From Gordonia sp. (in: high G+C Gram-positive bacteria) (GTDB taxonomy: Bacteria > Actinomycetota > Actinomycetes > Mycobacteriales > Mycobacteriaceae): 64,000 nucleotides of DNA. Shown here piece by piece: positions 57,597 to 64,000 of this stretch. Under the pieces are notes generated by a model that searched no databases, was not told where the DNA came from, and was given only the letters and a program-made list of their open reading frames with translations. Location of the stretch: assembly GCF_020438995.1 (NCBI RefSeq), contig NZ_JAGQTN010000089.1, positions 1 to 64,000 of the forward strand, read 5' to 3'. Position 1 is the stretch's first letter. Every line of letters starts with the position of its first letter. A program made the translations under genes and the position numbers.

Positions 57597-57929
57597 ATGA
57601 GCCTTCTGTCCACCGCAGCGAAGGCTGCCGTCGCCAGCTCCGTCCACGGCCGCGTCCAGCGGCGGCAGCAGAACCGCTGGGCCGCAAGGGAAGCAGCAGC
57701 AGCTGCTCCGGTCGCCCACGTACCGGTTGCCCCAGCCCCCGTTGCCCACGCCCCGGTTGCCCAGGCCCCGGTTGCCCAGGCCCCGGTTGCAGCTGCTCCG
57801 GTTGCGCCGGCCGCACCGCCGGCTGCCGGAGGACCCCACGAATTGATGACGGCACTGACCGCTTTACGCGCCGCCGGCGTGGTGACCGACACCGAGTTCG
57901 CGGACATCTCCTCACGCATCTTCGGCTGA
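57597..57929 (+). CDS. Small protein with VAxAP pentapeptide repeats and SHOCT-like C terminus
   Basis: The protein has 110 residues. A basic helical start (about 1-33) is followed by a low-complexity stretch of six or more VA(H/P/Q/A)AP units (about 39-75). The C-terminal HELMTALTALRAAGVVTDTEFADISSRIFG has the shape of a short oligomerisation (SHOCT-like) helix pair. It is translationally linked to the DUF6325 gene. The repeat probably forms an extended linker. Confidence 0.72.
   Translation: MSLLSTAAKAAVASSVHGRVQRRQQNRWAAREAAAAAPVAHVPVAPAPVAHAPVAQAPVAQAPVAAAPVAPAAPPAAGGPHELMTALTALRAAGVVTDTEFADISSRIFG
57711..57800 (+). repeat. Six tandem 15-nt repeats inside the pentapeptide-repeat gene
   Basis: Six consecutive 15-nt units each begin GTT or GTC and encode VAxxP. 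Units four and five (57756-57785) are identical in DNA sequence, which marks recent duplication and likely length variation by slippage. Confidence 0.85.
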
Positions 57930-58053
57930 TCGAGAATCACTCCGCACGTGGCACCAATGCTTCAGCAGCGTGCATATTTGGCCAGGCATTCCTTGCTGGC
58001 GGGGCCGCACGCGCCGGGAGTACGCTGACGCAACCACTCTGATGGGAGCGCCG

Positions 58054-58407
58054 ATGCGTAGACGATTTCGTTCGGTTGGCACCACCGCTGCGGTAGCGGC
58101 GGCCGGGACCATGATGCTCCTCGGTGGCGTCGGCCAGGCATCCGCCGACGTCGCGCCCGGCACCTACACGTCAACGACATTGTCGTCTACCGGTCAGGTG
58201 CTGCTGCAACGCGACGGACGTGTCGTGGGCGACGATCTCGTCCTCATCGGACGCTATCGAATCCACCCGACGCCGGCAGGCGGCTACGTCGACTTCTTTC
58301 CGGGCCACCGGGTCTTCATGAGAAGCGACGGGCACGGCGGCTACCGGGGACCGGCGTTCCTGGGCGGCCTCGTGGTCGGCACCTTCACGCTGACACCCCA
58401 TCGCTGA
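58054..58407 (+). CDS. Small secreted protein of unknown function
   Basis: The protein has 117 residues. A Sec signal peptide (RRRFRS, hydrophobic core, cleavage after GQASA near 31) precedes a beta-rich domain of about 85 residues with two patches, VLLQRDGRVVGDDLVLIGRY and HRVFMRSDGHGGYRG. GGGAG lies 5 nt before ATG 58054; an upstream in-frame ATG 58042 has no such site. No family recognised. Confidence 0.72.
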   Translation: MRRRFRSVGTTAAVAAAGTMMLLGGVGQASADVAPGTYTSTTLSSTGQVLLQRDGRVVGDDLVLIGRYRIHPTPAGGYVDFFPGHRVFMRSDGHGGYRGPAFLGGLVVGTFTLTPHR

Positions 58408-58432
58408 CGGTCCAGGACGCCAGGATCTCGAC

Positions 58433-59101
58433 TCAGCCGTCGGCGCTGGGAGCACGCAGCGCGGCGACGGTGTCGGCGAACAGCCGGGACTTGATGGTGC
58501 CCAACGTGTTCCGATCCTTACCGGCCAGGTGCTCGACGAAACCGATGGCGACATCGAGCAACTCGTCAATGGGGGTGGTGGCGTCGATGAGCCCGGCCGC
58601 GACGGCATCGCCGGCGCCGAATCGCCGCGCTGTGGTCATCGCATCGACCGCAGCGCGAGGCGTCAGTTTGCAGGCCACCAGCGCCGACATTCCGGGTGTG
58701 AACGGAATGTTGATGTCGGCTTCGGGGAAGCAGATGAATCCGCGGTCCTCGCGCATCACCCGCCAGTCGTGGGCCATCGCGAACATCGCGCCTGCGCCGA
58801 AAGCATGACCGTTGATGGCGGCCACCGTCGGCACGGCCAGCGTCAGCATCCGTGCGAACAACAATTCGACGCGAGCGGCGTAAGGCTCGAGTTTGTCGGG
58901 GAATTGGCTGACCCAGTCGAGGTCCAGTCCGTTCGAGTAGAACTTGCCCGTCGCCGTCGTGACGAGCACTGCGGGCTCCGATGACGCTTCGAGCTCATCG
59001 AGTGCCGCGTCCATGCTGTCGAGCCATGCTAGGGAGAAGCGGTTCTCGTCGCCGCCGAGGTCCAGCGTCCAGATCGGACCGTTGGTGGAGATCGTGACCA
59101 T
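58433..59101 (-). CDS. Enoyl-CoA hydratase/isomerase (crotonase) family protein
   Basis: The protein has 222 residues from ATG 59101, with AAGGAAC 8 nt upstream. Crotonase features are TTATGKFYSNGLDLDW (oxyanion loop) and AAINGHAFGAGAMFAMAHDWRVM (second oxyanion Gly). Catalytic acids are in the PEADINI region. An in-frame extension to 59263 exists but lacks family similarity. Related short members act as enoyl-CoA delta-isomerases. Confidence 0.87.
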   Translation of the reverse strand: MVTISTNGPIWTLDLGGDENRFSLAWLDSMDAALDELEASSEPAVLVTTATGKFYSNGLDLDWVSQFPDKLEPYAARVELLFARMLTLAVPTVAAINGHAFGAGAMFAMAHDWRVMREDRGFICFPEADINIPFTPGMSALVACKLTPRAAVDAMTTARRFGAGDAVAAGLIDATTPIDELLDVAIGFVEHLAGKDRNTLGTIKSRLFADTVAALRAPSADG

Positions 59102-59403
59102 TGCTTGTTCCTTCTTGATACCGATCGCCGCGCCCGGGCCGGATACGCGCGCCGCTATGGGCTGGTTCGTCGGTGACCGTAGCAGACCGCCCCCTGGAGT
59201 GACCTCGACATCGGCCTTCCATTCCTCAATGTCAAAGGATTCCTGCGCTGGGGGAGTAGACATGGAAGATGTCCTCGACCTGACGATGGACCGACCGCAC
59301 GACTGTCACTCGCGGCCCACGCGGCACGTGTCTGTAAAGTTTCACATCGGTGTGCCGGGAAGTCTGGTCGGCGTGTGGTTTCGTCGACTTGAAGGGACTT
59401 TCC
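59102..59403. other. Intergenic region between crotonase and nhaA genes
   Basis: This 302-nt divergent gap holds both promoters. The minus-strand frame stays open from 59263 into the crotonase gene, but its translation (MSTPPAQESFDIEEWKADVE...) matches nothing and codon use looks less G+C-rich at third positions. I see no RNA gene or repeat. Confidence 0.4.
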
Positions 59404-60702
59404 ATGTCTGGCCGAAATGGTCGTTCGTCGTCGCATCGTGTGTTCGGTCGCCGACCGGTCGGGGAGACTCTGCGTATCGACGACATTCTGCGTGCTGAGT
59501 CCGTCGGTGGGTTCCTGCTGGTCGGAGCTGCGATTGCAGCGGTGATCGGGGCAAATGGTCCGCTGGCCGATGAGTACTCCGGGTTGCGCGATGCTCGCGT
59601 CGGCTATGCGCCATGGCATTTGGAACTCAGTGTCGGGCAGTGGGCTGCCGACGGGTTGCTGGCCGTCTTCTTCTTCCTCGTCGGCCTTGAACTCAAACGC
59701 GAGATCGTGATCGGGCGGTTGCGATCGGTACGCACGGCGATGGTCCCGGTCGTCGCGGCCGTTGGCGGCGTCGTGGTGCCCGCGATGATCTATGCCGCGG
59801 TCAACCGGGGTTCGGCCGGCAGCAGCGGGTGGGCGATCCCCACCGCCACCGATATCGCGTTCGCGGTTGCGGTGCTGGCGGTGGTCGGTTCGAGGCTGCC
59901 GGTGGCGTTGCGATTGTTCCTGCTGACCCTCGCCGTGGTCGATGACCTGATCGCGATCGCGATCATCGCCATCTTCTACGCCGATCACGTCAACGGCGTG
60001 GCATTGCTGGGGGCGGCGGTTCCGCTGGCGTTGTTCTGCTTCCTCGCTCACCGGTGCGCCGGCTGGTTTGCCCGCACATGGTGGGCCGCGTGGGCAACGC
60101 TCCTGCCGCTGGGTGTCGTGGTTTGGGCGTTGGTGCACGCTTCGGGAATCCACGCCACGATCGCCGGAGTTCTCCTGGGATTCGCGGTCCCGGTGCGCAG
60201 TGGGGGAGACAACGGCGGGGGACAGAAGGGGCTGGCGGAGCGATTCGAGCATCGTTTCCGTCCGTTGTCGGCGGGATTGGCGGTGCCGGTGTTCGCGTTC
60301 TTCGCGGCCGGCGTCACAGTCGGCGGAGAGGGGAGCCTGACGACGGCATTGACCGATCCGGTCGCTGTGGGCGTGGTGCTGGGCCTGTTGCTGGGCAAGC
60401 CGGTGGGAATCCTCGGCGCAACCTGGCTCGTCGTCCGGTTCACCGACAGCGAACTCGACGATGACGTTCAATGGCGCGATCTCGCGGCAGTGTCACTGCT
60501 CGCGGGAATCGGTTTCACCGTGTCGTTGCTGGTCGTCGAACTCAGCTTTCCCGCAGATCCTGACTTACTTGCGCATGCCAAGATCGCGGTGCTGGTCGCC
60601 TCGACCACGGCGCCACTCGTCGCCGGCGGCGTGCTCGCGCTGCAGTCGAAGCACCACGACGCACATCGACCGGGAGGTAGGTCCGCACCATCCGCGGAGT
60701 GA
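59404..60702 (+). CDS. nhaA: Na+/H+ antiporter NhaA
   Basis: The protein has 432 residues from ATG 59404 and about twelve membrane helices. The cation-binding pair Asp180-Asp181 lies in LAVVDDLIAIAIIA, and IPTATDIAFA (Thr149, Asp150) is the other half of the NhaA assembly. FFFLVGLELKREI is the family signature. It exports Na+ in exchange for protons and supports alkaline pH tolerance. Confidence 0.95.
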   Translation: MSGRNGRSSSHRVFGRRPVGETLRIDDILRAESVGGFLLVGAAIAAVIGANGPLADEYSGLRDARVGYAPWHLELSVGQWAADGLLAVFFFLVGLELKREIVIGRLRSVRTAMVPVVAAVGGVVVPAMIYAAVNRGSAGSSGWAIPTATDIAFAVAVLAVVGSRLPVALRLFLLTLAVVDDLIAIAIIAIFYADHVNGVALLGAAVPLALFCFLAHRCAGWFARTWWAAWATLLPLGVVVWALVHASGIHATIAGVLLGFAVPVRSGGDNGGGQKGLAERFEHRFRPLSAGLAVPVFAFFAAGVTVGGEGSLTTALTDPVAVGVVLGLLLGKPVGILGATWLVVRFTDSELDDDVQWRDLAAVSLLAGIGFTVSLLVVELSFPADPDLLAHAKIAVLVASTTAPLVAGGVLALQSKHHDAHRPGGRSAPSAE

Positions 60703-60752
60703 ACAGACCGCTCATCTGTGTTTCGAAGCGAGAGCCCGAGTAGCGTGGCGCC

Positions 60753-60899
60753 GTGGACACCGAGACTTCCGCCCGGGTGGCCTCCCGTGATGTGCTCGCC
60801 GATCGCTCCCTGCGCCTCGCCTGCCTGACGTATGGGGACGACACCGGGGACTCTTCGGCTGGCCCTGACACTGCTACGCGAACACTATTCCGACTTTGA
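60753..60899 (+). pseudogene. Possible remnant of an ankyrin-repeat-type gene start
   Basis: A 48-codon frame starting GTG 60753 reads VDTETSARVASRDVLADRSL then RLACLTYGDD before degenerating and stopping at 60899. The RLACLTYGDD element resembles the first helix of actinobacterial ankyrin-repeat proteins, from memory. The frame ends exactly where the Fic operator begins, as if the gene had been cut by insertion. Evidence is weak. Confidence 0.3.
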
Positions 60900-60938
60900 T
60901 AAGTAAACTCGGAATATCGACGTAGCTATTCCGGGTTT
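60886..60938. promoter_or_regulatory. Three-copy operator upstream of the Fic gene
   Basis: The 12-mer TATTCCGRSTTT occurs three times: 60886-60897 direct, 60905-60916 inverted, 60927-60938 direct, spaced 19 and 22 nt start to start. Copies one and two form a perfect 8-bp inverted repeat (TATTCCGA/TCGGAATA). The last copy touches the GGAGGG ribosome binding site of the Fic gene. Autoregulation by its C-terminal winged helix is the likely use. Confidence 0.7.
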
Positions 60939-60946
60939 GGAGGGTC

Positions 60947-62152
60947 ATGGCTGAAGAGGAGACGGTGAACTGGCCGAAACATGGTCGACGCATCGTTCCC
61001 TGGCGTCAACAGGCCCGAGCGGGCAGCCGTGCAGATCGGATGACCTCAGAGATCGAGGTCAGGCTGCCGCCGATGATCGCCGACTCCGATTGCCGACTAC
61101 CGGCTGGCCTGGCCGCGGACATGGAAGCATCACTGGGGGAGATCGCCGCATTGGATGCGCAGGACTCCGGCAATCTCGGCGCTCTGGGAACGCTATTACT
61201 ACGTACAGAATGCGTCGCCTCGTCACGAATCGAGGAGATCGACGCCGGGATCGAAGACTATGCTCGCGCCCTGTACGGGGTTGCCGCGAATCCGTCAGCA
61301 ACGTCCATGGTCAGAGCAACCGCGGCGACTGACGAGCTGTTGACAGCGGTGACCGGTAGCGGACGAATCGATCTGGCAGACTTGCTGGCGGCTCATCGCG
61401 AGTTGATGCGCGACGACGCGGACGAACGCCGATATGCCGGGGTTCTGCGGGACGTCCAGAACTGGATCGGGGGGAGTCACTACTCACCACGCGACGCCCT
61501 CTATATCCCACCGCCACCCGCCGATGTCCAGGTGTATATGCGCGACGTCATTGCGTACGCCAATCGCAACGACGTGCCCGTCCTGGCCCAGTGCGCGATT
61601 TCCCACGCCCAGTTCGAGTCGATTCACCCCTTCACCGACGGCAACGGGCGCATCGGGCGAGCGTTGATCAATAGCATCCTGCGGCGCCGCAAGGTCACGA
61701 CGTCGGTCGTCGTGCCACTGGCGTCGGCGCTGGTGGCGCACCGTGATCGCTACTTCGACGATCTCGCTGCCTACCGGGAAGGGGATCCGGTGCCGCTGAT
61801 GCGGTCCTTCTCGACAGGTTCACATATCGCTGCGGTTGAGTCCCGCAAGACGGCGCGCATCTTGGCCGGCATCCCCGGCAGATGGCGTGAGATGAGTGGT
61901 CCGCTTCGAAGCCACAGCGCTGCGGCCAAGATCGTCGGATCGCTGATCAACGTGCCCGTGGTGACGGCCGAGGACGTCATCGATCGCCTCGAACTCAAAC
62001 CCAGCAGTGTGTACGCCGCAATCGAACGCCTCCAATCGGCCGGCATCATTCACCCGCTGACGACACGCAAACGCGACCAGATCTGGGGCGCGGGCCTGGT
62101 CCTCGACGAACTGGAATCCCTTGGCGCACGTATCAAGAAGGCAGCCACGTAG
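60947..62152 (+). CDS. Fic-domain AMPylase with C-terminal winged helix
   Basis: The protein has 401 residues. The Fic catalytic motif HPFTDGNGRIGR starts at His227 and is canonical. An N-terminal inhibitory-type helix is present (SSRIEE, 92-97), but the usual final Gly/Asn of SxxxE(G/N) is Glu97. The C-terminal 70 residues (NVPVVTAEDVIDRLELKPSSVYAAIERLQSAGIIHPL) form a winged helix. Such long class II Fic proteins AMPylate themselves or other targets and regulate their own promoter. GGAGGG lies three nt before the ATG. Confidence 0.93.
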   Translation: MAEEETVNWPKHGRRIVPWRQQARAGSRADRMTSEIEVRLPPMIADSDCRLPAGLAADMEASLGEIAALDAQDSGNLGALGTLLLRTECVASSRIEEIDAGIEDYARALYGVAANPSATSMVRATAATDELLTAVTGSGRIDLADLLAAHRELMRDDADERRYAGVLRDVQNWIGGSHYSPRDALYIPPPPADVQVYMRDVIAYANRNDVPVLAQCAISHAQFESIHPFTDGNGRIGRALINSILRRRKVTTSVVVPLASALVAHRDRYFDDLAAYREGDPVPLMRSFSTGSHIAAVESRKTARILAGIPGRWREMSGPLRSHSAAAKIVGSLINVPVVTAEDVIDRLELKPSSVYAAIERLQSAGIIHPLTTRKRDQIWGAGLVLDELESLGARIKKAAT

Positions 62153-62203
62153 CCGCACAACGGGCGCCGTCCCAACCACGGCCATAGCTGTATAGTGCCG
62201 ACA

Positions 62204-62224
62204 ATGCAGCTAATATGACTGCAT
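62204..62224. promoter_or_regulatory. Inverted repeat overlapping the second VapB start
   Basis: ATGCAG (62204-62209) and CTGCAT (62219-62224) flank a 9-nt A/T-rich spacer, with TATAGT further upstream (62191-62196) as a possible -10 element. The right half contains the vapB start codon. Candidate antitoxin operator. Confidence 0.5.
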
Positions 62225-62459
62225 GAGTGTGGTGATCACAGTTCGTGACGTTCCGGACGCGGTGCGCGATGAGCTCGCAGGGCGGGCCGCACGGGCGGGC
62301 AAATCGTTGCAGGAGTACTTGCGCGGCATGCTGGTGGAGTCTGCGACACGTCCGCAGGTTGATGATGTGATCGCCCGGGCACGGACGCGAGTCGCCGCAA
62401 CCGGAGTTCGTGTCGACGCCGCTGCGATCCTCGACGCACGAGATGCCGACCGACGGTGA
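62223..62459 (+). CDS. vapB: VapB/FitA-type antitoxin
   Basis: The protein has 78 residues. The N terminus VVITVRDVPDAVRDELAGRAARAGKSLQEYLRGML is a ribbon-helix-helix of the FitA type. The C-terminal tail is expected to block the toxin active site. It overlaps the vapC gene by GTGA. No strong Shine-Dalgarno is visible, so leaderless translation is possible. Confidence 0.88.
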   Translation: MSVVITVRDVPDAVRDELAGRAARAGKSLQEYLRGMLVESATRPQVDDVIARARTRVAATGVRVDAAAILDARDADRR

Positions 62460-62854
62460 CGGTAGACGTTGTCTGTGACGCCTCGGCCCTCGTGGCCCTA
62501 TTGCTCGACGACGGTCCGGACGGTCGCTGGGCGGTTGGGCAACTGTCCGGTACTCGCTTGCTCGCACCGCAACTGGTGATGTTCGAAGTAAGCAATATCG
62601 TTCGCAGACAAGAGATGGCCGGAGTCGTCAGTGCCGATCAGGCGGTGCAGGCCCACGGTGATCTGCTCGACTTGTCGATCGAGCAGTGGCCGTACGAGCT
62701 TCTCGGTTCGCGGGTGTGGGAACTCCGCAGCAACTTGTCCGGATACGACGCCAGCTACGTCGCGGTCGCCGAATTAGCAAATGCGCCGCTCATCACGCTT
62801 GACCGTCGCATAGGCAGGGCCCCAGGTCTGCGGTGTGAGGTGAAGGTTCCCTGA
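62456..62854 (+). CDS. vapC: VapC-type PIN-domain ribonuclease toxin
   Basis: The protein has 132 residues. PIN acidic residues: VVCDASAL (Asp8), FEVSNIV, GYDASYVAVAEL and TLDRRIGRAPG. It is related to the VapC at 52805-53197 in sequence pattern and C-terminal ending. It is coupled to its antitoxin by overlap. Confidence 0.92.
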   Translation: MTVDVVCDASALVALLLDDGPDGRWAVGQLSGTRLLAPQLVMFEVSNIVRRQEMAGVVSADQAVQAHGDLLDLSIEQWPYELLGSRVWELRSNLSGYDASYVAVAELANAPLITLDRRIGRAPGLRCEVKVP

Positions 62855-62960
62855 CGACGTCATCCGACTAACAGTGTTGCGGCGTAGAGCGCTGCGGAGC
62901 GCTTACTTAACATAATGTATATTATCGGCTCGTTCACCCAGGCGGAAATCCCTGCCCAGA

Positions 62961-63030
62961 CGTATGGATAATCTGAAATATCCATGTACGAGCAACGGCA
63001 CCGAGATCCTGGTGGACATCGGTGCCGTTG
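62961..63030 (-). terminator. Two adjacent hairpins downstream of the lipoprotein and VapC genes
   Basis: A 12-bp perfect stem (62993-63004 with 63019-63030, 14-nt loop) lies 15 nt beyond the lipoprotein stop on the minus strand and is its probable terminator. Next to it ATGGATA/TATCCAT (62964-62970 and 62979-62985) forms a second, weaker inverted repeat. An AT-rich patch, 62904-62928, follows the VapC gene. Confidence 0.6.
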
Positions 63031-63045
63031 GTTGTTGCGAGCGGT

Positions 63046-63780
63046 CTACAGGCCGGACGGCACGACCTTGCCGTTGACGGTGACCTCGACCTTGCCGGTC
63101 TTGGTGTTGAAGGTGACCTTGCCGTGTTCGAAGGTTGTCACCTTCAGATCGCCTTGGGTTTGCTCGTCGCTGGTGGCCGTGCCCAGCGGTCCGGCCGAAC
63201 CGTTGGTGCCGGTGGTCTCCGGTGTGCCGTCGGCCGCGCGCGGAACGTTCCAGGCGTCGCGGATCTTGCCCCAGGTGATGAATGCGGGTGTGCCGGCGTC
63301 ACCGTTCTTGGCGGTGATCGCGCCGCCTTCGAACTGCTGATATACGACGCCACTGTCGCGAGTTCCGGCATTGCGGTCGCCGTCGAGCGGCTTGCCGAGG
63401 TCCTTCTTCTCGGCATCGGTCGCCGACTTGTATCTGGTGGCGATCGGGCCGGTCAGCGTGACTTCACGGCCCTGCGCCCCCGTGATCGTCACCTCGGTTG
63501 CCGAGTCCTCCCCTGCCGTCTTCGACGCGGACGCGTCTTCGGTGGCGCTCGCGTTGGCGGACGCATCGTCGCTGGCTGCCGATTCACTCGTGGCTGATTC
63601 ACCCGACGGTGCCGATGATGTGACATCGGTTGCTGTCGTTGATGTTTCGGACACAACGACAGACGTCGACGCGCTGGGCGATGCGCTGTCGCCGTCGTCA
63701 TCGCCGCAGGCGGCCGCGACGAGCGCGACGGCGGCGAGGCCGGCGGCGACAGCCATACGGCGGTGTGCGAGCTTGGTCAT
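63046..63780 (-). CDS. Secreted LGFP-repeat-like lipoprotein
   Basis: The protein has 244 residues. The signal peptide ends in VAAAC with lipid-attachment Cys25 followed by GDDDGDS. A Ser/Thr/Ala-rich linker (about 31-95) is the likely surface spacer or glycosylation region. The C-terminal part (GPIATRYKSATDAEKKDLG, GVVYQQFEGGAITAKNGDAGTPAFITWGKIRDAW, LGTATSDEQT) follows the LGFP repeat seen in mycolate-layer proteins, which may bind the cell wall. The 220 nt upstream to the window end contain no supported gene. Confidence 0.82.
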   Translation of the reverse strand: MTKLAHRRMAVAAGLAAVALVAAACGDDDGDSASPSASTSVVVSETSTTATDVTSSAPSGESATSESAASDDASANASATEDASASKTAGEDSATEVTITGAQGREVTLTGPIATRYKSATDAEKKDLGKPLDGDRNAGTRDSGVVYQQFEGGAITAKNGDAGTPAFITWGKIRDAWNVPRAADGTPETTGTNGSAGPLGTATSDEQTQGDLKVTTFEHGKVTFNTKTGKVEVTVNGKVVPSGL

Positions 63781-64000
63781 AGGGTTCCTCTCGGTTCCGG
63801 TTCGTCCGAGCGGCTACCGAACCACCCGACCGGTCTGACTCTAGCGGCACGAACCCTCCGGTAGGTTCCCGTTCGCCGGAGCGGCACGCGGCCTGTCACC
63901 GGGTGCGTCCAGGTGCATGCCCCACGGGTCGGAGAGGCGTGTGCAACCGAGGCCACCGGTAGTGTGTGGTATGCGCCACATCGTGTGAGGAGCATCGGAA

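Noticed and set aside
57711..57800. CRISPR-like short repeats
   Set aside because: The repeats are directly adjacent without spacers and lie in frame in a coding region, so they are a protein repeat.
59104..59263. N-terminal extension of the crotonase
   Set aside because: The extension has no similarity to the family, and a good ribosome binding site precedes ATG 59101, which gives the normal N terminus.
63781..64000. A gene start at the window end
   Set aside because: AGGAG at 63988-63992 could be a ribosome binding site for a gene beyond the edge, but no start codon is inside the window.

Overview
The window is a G+C-rich actinobacterial chromosome segment, most probably from the Mycobacteriales (Gordonia or a close relative). 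I infer this from the mycobacterial gene order thrS - HIT - pgsA - patA - pimA ... pdxS ... tesB - pdxT - yebC - ruvCAB ... yajC - secD - secF - lipoprotein - apt - rel - ppiB(opposite) - metallohydrolase - hisS, from the phosphatidylinositol mannoside genes, and from many F420/PPOX-type genes. No tRNA, rRNA, CRISPR array or intact insertion sequence was recognised.

Region 1 (1-9.4 kb) holds the end of a polyunsaturated-fatty-acid-synthase-like (Pfa) cluster. One subunit is cut by the window edge and shows ACP-ACP-KR-DH. It overlaps by 4 nt a 2207-residue subunit KS-CLF-AT-DH-DH-DH-DH (hot-dog units), the order known from terrestrial myxobacterial Pfa3 but without the terminal acyltransferase. 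A strong hairpin terminator ends the operon.

Region 2 (9.4-18.7 kb) is accessory: a DUF1707 protein, a HipA-type kinase with a two-HTH partner, an ABM-fold protein whose start lies in the loop of a perfect 24-bp inverted repeat, a KAS III, two esterases, an orphan TetR C-terminal domain, and a three-gene overlapping operon led by a serine-recombinase-like protein with a changed catalytic motif.

Region 3 (18.7-45.6 kb) is the conserved core listed above. It includes inositol-phospholipid and PIM synthesis, PLP synthase (pdxS/pdxT), SOS-controlled ruvCAB, the SecDF-YajC translocon, (p)ppGpp metabolism and two aminoacyl-tRNA synthetases. Between pdxS and tesB sits a module of PP2C phosphatase, FHA-HTH protein and orphan LuxR regulator, with paired palindromes upstream of the LuxR gene.

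Region 4 (45.6-64 kb) is again accessory: USP, luciferase-like oxidoreductase and VOC protein; a FAD oxygenase - membrane protein - TetR operon with a long palindromic operator; F420/PPOX-like enzymes; a 2OG-Fe dioxygenase; zwf; a dienelactone hydrolase; a DUF6325 pair with a pentapeptide repeat; a small secreted protein; a crotonase; NhaA; a Fic protein behind a three-copy operator and a gene remnant; two related VapBC modules; and an LGFP-type lipoprotein. Stress, toxin-antitoxin and regulatory genes are concentrated in the two accessory flanks.
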